Below are positions 22,832-33,707 of a stretch of 41,056 bases of DNA, piece by piece. The notes beneath the pieces are model-generated. The model was not told the origin of the DNA and did no database searches. It worked only from the letters and a program-made list of their open reading frames with translations. Where the stretch lies: positions 1 to 41,056 of the forward strand of contig JADFYO010000030.1 of NCBI GenBank assembly GCA_015233015.1, in the 5' to 3' direction. The DNA is from Nitrospirota bacterium. GTDB lineage: Bacteria; Nitrospirota; Thermodesulfovibrionia; Thermodesulfovibrionales; Magnetobacteriaceae. The stretch's first letter is position 1. Every line of letters begins with the position of its first letter. The position numbers and the translations under genes are program-made.

Positions 22832-24254
22832 AGAAAAAGAAAAAATAAGAGAGGAATTTGGAAGCGGCCACAGTCCCTCAATGGACATCCCGGACTTAAT
22901 CGATGTCTCTGTCCTCTATGTCGAGGATGACGATAAAATCAGAGAGGGCCTGCAAAGATTTCTTGCGCGGCGTTTTAAGACAGTGCTAACGGCAATGAAT
23001 GGAGTGGAGGGCCTGTCAGTCTTCACCGCCAAGAAACCCGATATCGTCATAACAGATGTTAAAATGCCGCTTATGGACGGCATCGAGATGATAAAAAACA
23101 TCAAACAACAATCGCCTGACACACCAGTTGTAATAACTTCTGCTTTAACCGATGTCTCATACCTGATAGAAGCCATTGAGCTCAAGGTTGACGCATATGT
23201 GAAAAAACCAATCGATAAGGATGATCTGTTCAAATCGATAAATAAGATTTTAACCATGCTGAAACATCAGCAAACACAGGGTACACTCTCGAAAAACAAT
23301 GAAATTCTAGGGCAGATAAGCGCCTCTATGACAGATGCTATAATAATGGCGGACGACGCCGGCAAGGTATGTTTTTGGAACAAGGGTGCTGAGCGGCTCT
23401 TTGGATACACAGACAAAGAGGCGGCGGGAATGGACATCCACGACTTAGTGGCGCCGCTTACCCGCAGGGCGGAGGCCAATAAAGGCTTCAACGCCGGTAT
23501 CGGGGCAGTTATAGGAAAGACCGTGGAGATGACTGCCATGCGAAAAGACAGAGAGTTGTTTCCCGTTGAGCTGTCTGTCTCGACTTTGAAATATGACGGC
23601 AGATGGTTTGCCCTTGGCACTGTCAGAGACACCACGGCAAGAAAGCAGGAGGAACGTTTTCTGAGAGACCGCTATGATAGGACGAAGAGGATGCTGCTGG
23701 GTGCGGTCAAGGCCGCGGGGCTTGCCCTCACCGGCATTGACCCTTTCACAGCCGACCACCAGCAGCGCGTGGCCAGACTTTGCGAGGCGATTGCCGCGGA
23801 GATGGCAGAGAGCGATGACATTATATTTAAAATGAAAATAGCCGCTATGCTTCATGACATCGGAAAGATGCGCATTCCAGCCGAAATACTTATCAAGCCG
23901 GCAGCTCTTACCGGGATTGAGCGCGCACTTGTAAAAATGCACGCCACGGCCGGCTATGAATTGTTGAGAAAGATTGATTTTACGTTTCCACTTGCAGATA
24001 TTGTCTTGCAGCACCATGAGAGATATAACGGCTCCGGCTATCCTCTCGGCCTTCACGGCAACAATATCCTTGTCGGGGCAAGGATATTAAACGTGGCCGA
24101 TGTCGTTGAGGCTATGTCGTCAGGCAGGCCATATCGTCCTTCCCTTGGTTTGGATATGGCGCTGGAAGAAATTTCAGATAAAAAGGGCATTCTTTACGAC
24201 CCCGATGTTGTCGAGGCATGCTTAAATGTATTTGAGAAGGATTTCAAATTGTAA
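22815..24254 (+). CDS. response regulator with PAS and HD-GYP domains, probable c-di-GMP phosphodiesterase
   Basis: 479 residues. A receiver domain at ~30-150 has the acidic pocket EDDD, the phospho-acceptor Asp81 (VITDVKMP), TSA and VKKP. PAS at ~165-275 ends in VRDTTARK. HD-GYP at ~290-475 has DHQQRVARL, HDIGKMRIP, HHERYNGSGYP and ADVVEAMSSGRPYRP, all intact. HD-GYP enzymes hydrolyse c-di-GMP to pGpG or GMP. The PAS between receiver and output suggests a second input. AAAGG lies six bases before the ATG. It overlaps the acetyltransferase upstream and is 14 bases from bacteriohemerythrin downstream. Confidence 0.92.
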   Translation: MPKMTEEKEKIREEFGSGHSPSMDIPDLIDVSVLYVEDDDKIREGLQRFLARRFKTVLTAMNGVEGLSVFTAKKPDIVITDVKMPLMDGIEMIKNIKQQSPDTPVVITSALTDVSYLIEAIELKVDAYVKKPIDKDDLFKSINKILTMLKHQQTQGTLSKNNEILGQISASMTDAIIMADDAGKVCFWNKGAERLFGYTDKEAAGMDIHDLVAPLTRRAEANKGFNAGIGAVIGKTVEMTAMRKDRELFPVELSVSTLKYDGRWFALGTVRDTTARKQEERFLRDRYDRTKRMLLGAVKAAGLALTGIDPFTADHQQRVARLCEAIAAEMAESDDIIFKMKIAAMLHDIGKMRIPAEILIKPAALTGIERALVKMHATAGYELLRKIDFTFPLADIVLQHHERYNGSGYPLGLHGNNILVGARILNVADVVEAMSSGRPYRPSLGLDMALEEISDKKGILYDPDVVEACLNVFEKDFKL

Positions 24255-24268
24255 GAACAGGAGGATTT

Positions 24269-24676
24269 ATGCCGCTAATAACATGGAATGACAGCCTGAG
24301 TGTATATATCAAAGAATTTGACGACCATCACAAGAAAATCGTTAAACTCCTCAACGCCCTGTACAACGCCGTATTGATAAAAAAAGGAGGCAGTGTAATT
24401 GAGCCGGTAATAGGAGAGCTGATTGACTATACGAGATACCATTTTGCCGCCGAAGAGAAAGTGATGCAAAGGCATTCGTTTCCCTGGTTCCACGGGCATA
24501 AACTCGAGCATGATGAGCTGACGGCGCAAGTCCTTGAGTTTCAGAAAAAATTCAAAGAAGGAAAGGCTATGGTCGATTTATCGCTGTTGAATTTCCTGAA
24601 GGACTGGCTGACCAAACACATTATGGGTACCGACAAGAAATACACTGTGTTTCTGAAAGAAAAAGGCGTATCCTGA
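24269..24676 (+). CDS. bacteriohemerythrin
   Basis: 135 residues, normal length. It has the non-heme di-iron site of hemerythrins: His20/21 (FDDHH), His58 and Glu62 (YHFAAEE), His77 and His81 (HGHKLEH), His117 and Asp122 (KHIMGTD). It binds O2 reversibly and may deliver, buffer or sense oxygen in the cytoplasm. AGGAGG lies five bases before the ATG. It is cotranscribed with the HD-GYP regulator, which suggests oxygen-linked c-di-GMP control (inference). Confidence 0.94.
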   Translation: MPLITWNDSLSVYIKEFDDHHKKIVKLLNALYNAVLIKKGGSVIEPVIGELIDYTRYHFAAEEKVMQRHSFPWFHGHKLEHDELTAQVLEFQKKFKEGKAMVDLSLLNFLKDWLTKHIMGTDKKYTVFLKEKGVS

Positions 24677-24733
24677 ACACGCCGCGCGGGCGCTGCATCT
24701 GATATAGCGACGGCGCAATATGGCAGCTCTGTT

Positions 24734-25639
24734 TTATCTGAAGTAAAATGGATGGCTGCTCATCCACCGCCTGAGTGGTTTTGGCAACAGGTTATATCGT
24801 ACCCCTATCGAATACCCGGCATACCTGAAACATGAGTCCAGAATAAAATATATAAGCCATGAGTATTTTCTCTCCCTGAGAAAGTCACCGGCGCCTTCCT
24901 TCAAATACCTCAGCCCCTCACCGCCCGGACTGGCATATTTTAAAAGACACGCCTCCTTTAGCGAGACGCCTATGTCGAAATTCCTGCTGAACTGTTTTGT
25001 AAACGAATAGTTGTGTGAATGAATAACGGCTGCACCTGGACAATACGCCACCTTATAGCCCGATAATATAAGCTGTGAGGCAAACACCATGTCTTCGTTC
25101 ATAATCACGGACTTAAAACCGCCTGTTTCTATAAATATGTCTCTCTTTACGGCAGAACATACGTTGGAGAAAAAAAATGTCTTTATCCCAAGGGCAGTCA
25201 ACGCGTCAAGGCTCTTCAGTACCGGTACATCGGGATAGTTGAATTCGCGTGAGAACCTCTCGACGGGGGATGCCTTCCCTGCGGCGGTTTGTCTGGCATA
25301 GGAGGCTGCCGTCCGCGGGTCTGAAAGGGGGACAAGCAGCTCCTGTGTCAGCCTGTTATCGGCAGGAAGGGCGTCCTGTGTCATAAATATAATAACATCG
25401 CCTAATGCGGCCCTTGCGGCGGCATTACGCGTTGTGCCGTGGTTAAACTCTTCCCTTGCGATTTGTATTACCTTGCAGCCCAGCGCCCCGGCTAAAGCCG
25501 CCGTGTTGTCATCGGATGCGGAGTCGATTACGATTATCTCTCTGACGGCACAAAGCTGTCCATTTATGGCCTTCACTATGCCTTCAAGTGTCCCTGAGGC
25601 ATTTAAAGCAGGGATTATTACGCTTATCGACGCTGACAT
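24734..25639 (-). CDS. family 2 glycosyltransferase (rhamnosyltransferase-like)
   Basis: 301 residues. SVIIPALNASGTLEG and VIDSASDDNTA form the nucleotide-sugar site. REEFNHGTTRNAAARAALGD with FMTQDALP (the DxD-like position) is the pattern of rhamnosyltransferases of the GT2 group. NEDMVFASQLILSGYKVAY is the acceptor-side ED motif. The C-terminal part has a hydrophobic segment (YSWLIYFILDSCF). It is the last gene of a six-gene minus-strand run, 16 bases after the E1-like gene. It faces bacteriohemerythrin, with a 57-base gap holding no clear terminator. Substrate unknown. Confidence 0.88.
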   Translation of the reverse strand: MSASISVIIPALNASGTLEGIVKAINGQLCAVREIIVIDSASDDNTAALAGALGCKVIQIAREEFNHGTTRNAAARAALGDVIIFMTQDALPADNRLTQELLVPLSDPRTAASYARQTAAGKASPVERFSREFNYPDVPVLKSLDALTALGIKTFFFSNVCSAVKRDIFIETGGFKSVIMNEDMVFASQLILSGYKVAYCPGAAVIHSHNYSFTKQFSRNFDIGVSLKEACLLKYASPGGEGLRYLKEGAGDFLRERKYSWLIYFILDSCFRYAGYSIGVRYNLLPKPLRRWMSSHPFYFR

Positions 25640-25655
25640 ATCGGGCCGGAGCCGC

Positions 25656-26390
25656 TTATTTACCGCCGCACGAGGGGCAGTTTATGTCCTTGTATATCTT
25701 AAATTTTCTGAATTCAACGTTTGCCCCTTCCCATACAAGAAGTTTTCCCTTTAAATTGGCACCGGTGCCGGAGAGATACTTTAAGGCCTCAAGCGCCTGA
25801 AGCGTGCCTATCACTCCGGGCGTTGTGCCGAGTACGGGAAATACCTCAGAAGGCGGCGCCTCCTGAAACAGGCACCGGAGGCACGGTGTCTCCGGCACTT
25901 TAATAAACGACATTCTGCCGTCTATGCCCCATATGCTGCCATATACGAGTGGAATGCCTTTTCTGATTGCCGCATCGTTCAGAATATACCGCGTTGGGAA
26001 GTTGTCCATGCAGTCAAGTATTATGTCGCTGTTTGCGACAAGCTGGTCAACATTTTCCGCCGTGATTTTATCTGTGTGCGCGGTTATTTTTATATCGGAG
26101 TTTACGGTGCTGAGTGTTATTTTTGCCGATAACGCCTTATTTATGCCTATGCGTGAGGGGTTGTGAAGGATTTGCCTGTTTAGATTTGAGTAGTCAGGGC
26201 TGTCGAAGTCGCAGATGATTATATGTCCTATGCCGGCAGCTGCGAGGTATATCGACACCGGCGAGCCAAGCCCTCCGGCGCCGGCTATAAACACGGTCGA
26301 GGCCTTTAGTTTTTCCTGCGTGGCCTGTCCCCAGCCTTCCATCATCATTTGTCTTTTATAACGCTCAAGTTCGTTTGCTGAAAGTGCCAT
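25656..26390 (-). CDS. HesA/MoeB/ThiF family E1-like adenylyltransferase
   Basis: 244 residues. The nucleotide-binding GAGGLGSPVSIYLAAAGIG, the acidic CDFDSPDYSNLNRQ loop, DNFPTRYILND and two zinc pairs (CLRC and CPSC) match E1-like enzymes. These adenylate the C-terminal Gly-Gly of ThiS, MoaD or related sulfur carriers. No rhodanese domain is fused and no carrier gene is adjacent, so thiamine, molybdopterin or another pathway cannot be chosen. AGGAGG lies eight bases before the ATG. It sits between comF (42-base gap) and the glycosyltransferase. Confidence 0.88.
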   Translation of the reverse strand: MALSANELERYKRQMMMEGWGQATQEKLKASTVFIAGAGGLGSPVSIYLAAAGIGHIIICDFDSPDYSNLNRQILHNPSRIGINKALSAKITLSTVNSDIKITAHTDKITAENVDQLVANSDIILDCMDNFPTRYILNDAAIRKGIPLVYGSIWGIDGRMSFIKVPETPCLRCLFQEAPPSEVFPVLGTTPGVIGTLQALEALKYLSGTGANLKGKLLVWEGANVEFRKFKIYKDINCPSCGGK

Positions 26391-26432
26391 CGATATTCCT
26401 CCTGTAACAATTATTGGGTGGTCAACTCGTTA

Positions 26433-27137
26433 CTACTGTAGTACGGTGCGTGCCGCCACAATGCCGGCCACATCCCGTGCGCCTGCTTTCACAAGCGCCT
26501 TCGCGCATTCGTTCAGCGTAGCCCCTGTGGTCAGAACATCATCTACTACGGCTATACTTTTACCCTTTACGCTTACTGCCGAGACGAAGGCATTTTTCAG
26601 GGACTTAATCCTGTCTACTCCGCTGAGTGAGGTTTGATGGGGCGTTTCCTTTACTTTCAGAAGTGTATCATACGAAAGGGGTATCTTTGTGAAGTCTGAC
26701 AGTGCCTTTGCCAGCAGCAGGCTTTGGTTAAAACCCCTCTCCGTAAGTCTTTTCTTTGTCAGTGGAACGGGCACGATTAAGTCAGCCTCCGGTATTTCTA
26801 TCGTTTTAAATAATTCCGCAAGCGGGCGAGCGAGCCTTCTCACTCCTGAGAACTTAAACAAATGCACCGCCTCTTTCATAGCGCCGGTAAACTCTGCATA
26901 TGCCCTGACTGTGTAATAGAACGGTTTCTCCGCATAGCAATCCCCACACTTAGTAATACCCTCAACCTCAAGTGGTTTAGCGCACACGCTGCATACATTG
27001 GTGGGCAGGCGGCTCATATTCGCCCAACACACCCCGCATATCGGGGACGTGGCCAACTCGTCGGATGGCTTTTTACATACCGGACATACCGATGGGAAAA
27101 ATATGCCCAATACCCTCTCCATAAACCGTGTTGACAT
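26433..27137 (-). CDS. comF: ComF family phosphoribosyltransferase-like protein
   Basis: 234 residues. Two N-terminal zinc-knuckle pairs (CPVC, CGVC, then CSVC and CGDC) are followed by the phosphoribosyltransferase core, with VPVPLTKKRLTERGFNQ and the PRPP loop VVDDVLTTGATL. ComF is needed for uptake of transforming DNA in several bacteria; its enzymatic role is not settled. It begins seven bases after purA ends and has no ribosome site of its own, so translation probably depends on purA. Confidence 0.9.
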   Translation of the reverse strand: MSTRFMERVLGIFFPSVCPVCKKPSDELATSPICGVCWANMSRLPTNVCSVCAKPLEVEGITKCGDCYAEKPFYYTVRAYAEFTGAMKEAVHLFKFSGVRRLARPLAELFKTIEIPEADLIVPVPLTKKRLTERGFNQSLLLAKALSDFTKIPLSYDTLLKVKETPHQTSLSGVDRIKSLKNAFVSAVSVKGKSIAVVDDVLTTGATLNECAKALVKAGARDVAGIVAARTVLQ

Positions 27138-27144
27138 TGAACAA

Positions 27145-30023
<2,879 letters not shown>

Positions 30024-30050
30024 CAGGCAATACCCCCAGAATTCGTTTTT

Positions 30051-31187
30051 TTATAACAGGATTTCTTCACAGACCGCGACCCCCCTGCCAAGTGTCACAG
30101 CCGCCCCAAGCGTCTTCAGGGTCATCTCGATGGCTGAGATGGCCGTGATTATGTCAAATCTGTCTGAATAGCCCAAATGGGCGATGCGGAAGATCTTCCC
30201 CTTGGCCTGGTCCTGCCCTCCGGCGGCGGTAATGCCGTATCTTTCCCTGAGGACCTTATATATCTTCTGGCCGTCTACGCCTTCCGGGGCCTCGATGGCC
30301 GTTACGGCATTGCTCGGCATCTCCTTTGCGTATAACCCCATTCCGATGGCCTTAACCGCCTCGCGCGTTGCATGGGCCAAAAGGGCATGGCGCTTAAAGA
30401 CATTTTCAAGCCCTTCCTTCTCAATTATCTTTATAGACTCGTTGAGGCCGATTATCAGCGTTACCGCAGAGGTAAAGTTGGTCTGGTTTTCTTTTTGCTT
30501 TTGCCGCTCGACCTTCAGATTGAAATAAAACTTCTCGATTTTGGATGTCTCGGCCATCTTCCACGCCTTTTCAGACACGCTTATAAAGGCCAGACCCGGC
30601 GGGAGCATCAGCCCCTTCTGAGAGCCGCCGATCATAATGTCGATACCCCACGCGTCTGTCTTCAGGTCATGGGCGACGAGGGAACTTATCGCATCTACGA
30701 CCAGAAGCATATCTTCGTGTTTATTGACTATTCCGGCTATGGCCTCGATATCGTGGTTTACGCCGGTTGAGGTCTCAGTCGCCTGGACAAAGACGCCCTT
30801 AATGCCGGATTCCTTTTTGAGAACCTCTTCAAGACGGGTAGGGTTGAGCGTATAACCCCAGTCAACCTTTATTTCGATAATCTCAAGCCCAAATGCCTTG
30901 CAGATTTTAATCCAGCGCTCACCGAACTTGCCGCCGTTGACTATGACTGCCTTATCGCCGTGATTAAAAAAATTCGTAACCGCGGCGACCATCCCCCCCG
31001 TGCCGGTTGAGCACAGAATGAGGACATCGTTGGTGGTTTGATAGAGATGTTTCAGACCTGTCCTTGCGGCGTCAAATATCGGAATGAAATCCGGTGCGCG
31101 ATGATGTATCATCGGCATAGACATTGCGGCAAGGGCCTCGGGCGGCACCGGTGTAGGCCCCGGCGCGAGTAAATACTTTTTTAACAT
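30051..31187 (-). CDS. class V aminotransferase (alanine/serine-glyoxylate type), likely partner of SerA
   Basis: 378 residues. LLAPGPTPVPPEAL and HHRAPDF open the fold, GTGGMVAAV binds the PLP phosphate, VVDAISS carries the PLP-ring Asp, and GGSQKGLMLPPG contains the PLP lysine. The family covers alanine-glyoxylate, serine-pyruvate and serine-glyoxylate aminotransferases. In organisms without SerC, members next to serA can act as phosphoserine aminotransferase, which the operon position suggests here (inference). The start is the ATG at 31187, with AAAGGAGGT six bases upstream; the longer frame to 31217 runs over that site. Confidence 0.92.
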   Translation of the reverse strand: MLKKYLLAPGPTPVPPEALAAMSMPMIHHRAPDFIPIFDAARTGLKHLYQTTNDVLILCSTGTGGMVAAVTNFFNHGDKAVIVNGGKFGERWIKICKAFGLEIIEIKVDWGYTLNPTRLEEVLKKESGIKGVFVQATETSTGVNHDIEAIAGIVNKHEDMLLVVDAISSLVAHDLKTDAWGIDIMIGGSQKGLMLPPGLAFISVSEKAWKMAETSKIEKFYFNLKVERQKQKENQTNFTSAVTLIIGLNESIKIIEKEGLENVFKRHALLAHATREAVKAIGMGLYAKEMPSNAVTAIEAPEGVDGQKIYKVLRERYGITAAGGQDQAKGKIFRIAHLGYSDRFDIITAISAIEMTLKTLGAAVTLGRGVAVCEEILL

Positions 31188-31538
31188 GTCAGACCTCCTT
31201 TCATGTGAGACTTCCAAGTATGTTACCGAAGAGCTGTCCAGCCAGAGGCCCTGCGGTCAGATAACCCGTCGGCCAGACAACCCATTTCCGGTTAGTTGAA
31301 AAAACAATTCTTTACATACAAATTAATTTTATGGTTTACAACACATCATCGCGACTATTATAATAAAAAATATGATAAATAATACAGCCGTCTGTAATAA
31401 AATAATTAACGCGGCCTTCAGCCGGGGATATTGCCGGTTTTCAAAGGGCATCATAACGCGTTTATGGCGGCGGAAGAGTGGCAGCTGCGTGTTTAGCGCA
31501 GCGAGATGTTTAATAATATAAGGGAGGTGAAAGAGTAA
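31188..31538. other. 350-base divergent promoter region
   Basis: This gap between the aminotransferase operon (minus) and the PIN-TRAM operon (plus) holds no convincing gene. A 48-codon plus-strand frame from 31370 has no ribosome site and an unnatural composition. It contains the plus-strand promoter at 31335-31364, an A/T-rich core (~31310-31395), and the ribosome sites of both flanking genes. I found no riboswitch or T-box that I could defend. Confidence 0.6.
31335..31364 (+). promoter_or_regulatory. sigma-70 promoter of the PIN-TRAM/ispDF operon
   Basis: TTTACA (31335-31340) and a perfect TATAAT (31359-31364), 18 bases apart. The leader to the ATG at 31539 would be about 165 bases, long enough to hold regulation, though no defined structure was recognised. 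Confidence 0.5.
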
Positions 31539-32510
31539 ATGACAAATTTATTGCGTATTTTTGTTTTCAGCGTCTTTGTCATAGGCGGGCATATCTTAAT
31601 AAATCCTTATGGATACACGTTTGAAGGCCCTGCCGTTGGGGCAATGGCCGGCGTTCTGGTGTTAGGGTCGGAGTTTTTCTTCAGAAGGCTCCGCATGGGT
31701 AAGATAATAGGTGGGCTTATAGGGCTTTTTATAGGGATAACAATAGCTAAACTTATAACATATCCACTTAGGTCGCTGATAAGTGACAACAAGCTCATAA
31801 CAACCGCCATAGATGCGGTCTCATCCTATGTTGGTCTGCTGATTGGTTTTGCAAGGGGTGACAATCTTTCGATAGCAGGCACGGTGAGGCTTTTCAGGGG
31901 GCAGGGGGTCGAGGAAAATCTGAAAATCCTCGATACCAGCGCCATAATCGACGGCAGGATTGCCGATGTCTGTGACACAGGCTTTCTGGACGGCGTGTTT
32001 ATAGTGCCGCAGTTCATTCTTCAGGAACTTCAGCACATAGCCGACTCCGCCGATTCCATGAAAAGAAGCCGTGGACGGCGCGGCCTTGACGTACTTCACA
32101 GGGTACAAAAACTATCGGGCATCACAGTAAGGATAATTGACGAGGATTTCCCTAAGATAAAAGAAGTGGACTCCAAGCTCGTTGCCCTCGGCAGGCTGAT
32201 GAATGCCAAAATAGTGACGAACGATTTCAATCTGAACAAGGTTGCCCAGCTGCACGAAGTCCCGGTGCTGAATATTAACGAGCTGGCCAATGCCCTTAAA
32301 CCGGTAGTGCTTCCCGGTGAGTTGATGAAGGTATTTATAATTAAGGAAGGCAAGGAATCCAATCAGGGGGTTGCATACACGGATGACGGAACTATGGTCG
32401 TAGTGGAAAGTGCTCGCAAACTCATCGGCAAAAACGTCGATGTCATAGTAACCAGTGTCTTACAGACAACGGCGGGGAGAATGATATTCTCCAAGCCCAA
32501 CGTAGAATAA
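31539..32510 (+). CDS. membrane-anchored PIN-TRAM nuclease-like protein (YacL type)
   Basis: 323 residues. Four membrane segments (within ~1-105) are followed by a PIN domain (~125-250) with the acidic residues LDTSAIIDGR, QELQ and VTNDFNLNKVA. A TRAM domain ends the protein (GVAYTDDGTMVVVESARKLIG). PIN domains are metal-dependent RNases; YacL-type proteins are widespread in Gram-positive bacteria, where the gene is often next to ispD/ispF as here. GGAGGTGA lies nine bases before the ATG. ispD starts one base after the stop. Confidence 0.9.
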   Translation: MTNLLRIFVFSVFVIGGHILINPYGYTFEGPAVGAMAGVLVLGSEFFFRRLRMGKIIGGLIGLFIGITIAKLITYPLRSLISDNKLITTAIDAVSSYVGLLIGFARGDNLSIAGTVRLFRGQGVEENLKILDTSAIIDGRIADVCDTGFLDGVFIVPQFILQELQHIADSADSMKRSRGRRGLDVLHRVQKLSGITVRIIDEDFPKIKEVDSKLVALGRLMNAKIVTNDFNLNKVAQLHEVPVLNINELANALKPVVLPGELMKVFIIKEGKESNQGVAYTDDGTMVVVESARKLIGKNVDVIVTSVLQTTAGRMIFSKPNVE

Positions 32511-32511
32511 T

Positions 32512-33225
32512 ATGCTTTTTACTACGGCGATAGTACCCGCGGGAGGGTCTGGCAGCAGATTTGGCTCCATCACAAATAAGGTCTTCCACCCCATTGGTGG
32601 AAGACCCATTCTCATAAGGGTTCTTGAGTTACTGGATACGTCCTGGAGCATAGACGAGGTAATCGTCGTCCTCAGAGACAGCGATAAGGCGGCAGGCAAG
32701 TCGCTCATCGAAAAAGGCGGTATCAGCAAGGTAAAGAAGATTGCCCGCGGCGGCCTGACACGCCAGCAATCTGTCCACAATGCCCTCAAACTGATAGACA
32801 ACAAGGCATCGGTGGTACTTATCCATGACGCCGCGCGGCCTTTTTTATCTCAGGAGCTGATTATTTCCTCCCTCGAGGCGTTAGACGGCTGCGATGGCGT
32901 AGTCTCTGGCTTAACTTTGAAAGACACAATAAAAGAGGTAAGGGACGGCTTCGCTGTTAAGACATTGGACAGGGATGTGCTTGTTGCCGTTGCCACGCCT
33001 CAGGTGTTTCACTATGGAACAATCTTCGACGCCTATGAAAGGGCTGCCGCCGACGGGCTGAATTTCACCGACGACACGTCAGCCGTGGAACACTATGGCG
33101 GCAGGATAAAGATAATCCCCGGCGAATATAACAATATTAAGATAACAACACAGGAAGACATAATCTTTGCAGATCATTTGCTGGCGCTCGCGTCTAAATC
33201 ACTCGCAGCAAAACGGCGGCGATGA
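32512..33225 (+). CDS. ispD: 2-C-methyl-D-erythritol 4-phosphate cytidylyltransferase
   Basis: 237 residues. Third step of the MEP route to isoprenoids: joins CTP and methylerythritol phosphate. The nucleotide loop IVPAGGSGSRFGSITNK keeps the key Arg and Lys, HDAARPFL is the central motif, and TPQVFHY and the DDTSAVE segment (substrate contact) are present. The gene is wedged between the PIN-TRAM gene (one-base gap) and ispF (four-base overlap, ATGA), so it is translationally coupled to both. Confidence 0.95.
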   Translation: MLFTTAIVPAGGSGSRFGSITNKVFHPIGGRPILIRVLELLDTSWSIDEVIVVLRDSDKAAGKSLIEKGGISKVKKIARGGLTRQQSVHNALKLIDNKASVVLIHDAARPFLSQELIISSLEALDGCDGVVSGLTLKDTIKEVRDGFAVKTLDRDVLVAVATPQVFHYGTIFDAYERAAADGLNFTDDTSAVEHYGGRIKIIPGEYNNIKITTQEDIIFADHLLALASKSLAAKRRR

Positions 33226-33707
33226 GGACAGGCATAGGCTACGATTCTCATCGCCTGACAGAGGGCAGGCACCTTATAATAGGCGGCGTGGAAATTCCCT
33301 TTGACGGGATGGGGCTTGCCGGGCATTCCGACGCCGATGTGCTTGTCCACAGCATTATAGACGCATTGCTTGGGGCGGCGGGGCTTGGTGACATAGGCAT
33401 GATGTTTCCCGATACTGAGCCGCGCTGGAAAGACGCAGACAGTATTGCCCTCCTGTCAGCCGTTGTTGCCCGTGTTGCGGGGTGCGGCTTTGAGGTAACA
33501 TGGCTTGATTGTGTCGTGATAGCGGAGAGGCCGCGCCTGAGGCCATATATCGACGCTATGAAAACGGCGATAGCGGCAAGTGGAATAGGCGCCGATCTAA
33601 TCAACATCAAGGCAAAGACAAACGAACATATGGGTTTTATAGGAAGAGGGGAGGGGATTGCGGCCATTGCCGCGTGTACGATAGGGAAACGGCAGGGCGA
33701 TGAGTAA
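33222..33707 (+). CDS. ispF: 2-C-methyl-D-erythritol 2,4-cyclodiphosphate synthase
   Basis: 161 residues, full length. It closes the ring of CDP-methylerythritol 2-phosphate to give MEcPP and CMP; it acts as a trimer with zinc. GYDSHRL supplies the Asp and His metal ligands, GHSDADVLVH the third ligand, DIGMMFPDTEP the phosphate loop, and IKAKTNEHMGFIGRGEGI the cytidine side. It overlaps ispD by four bases, and the GT-C-like gene starts inside its end (eight-base overlap). Confidence 0.96.
   Translation: MRTGIGYDSHRLTEGRHLIIGGVEIPFDGMGLAGHSDADVLVHSIIDALLGAAGLGDIGMMFPDTEPRWKDADSIALLSAVVARVAGCGFEVTWLDCVVIAERPRLRPYIDAMKTAIAASGIGADLINIKAKTNEHMGFIGRGEGIAAIAACTIGKRQGDE

Noticed and set aside
23445-24056. 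203-codon minus-strand frame
   Set aside because: Antisense to the HD-GYP response regulator; no ribosome site and no recognisable protein features.
31370-31516. 48-codon small gene in the divergent promoter region
   Set aside because: No ribosome site, no similarity I can recognise, overlaps the predicted leader of the PIN-TRAM operon.
33248-33667. 139-codon minus-strand frame
   Set aside because: Antisense shadow of ispF, composition dominated by A/S/P.
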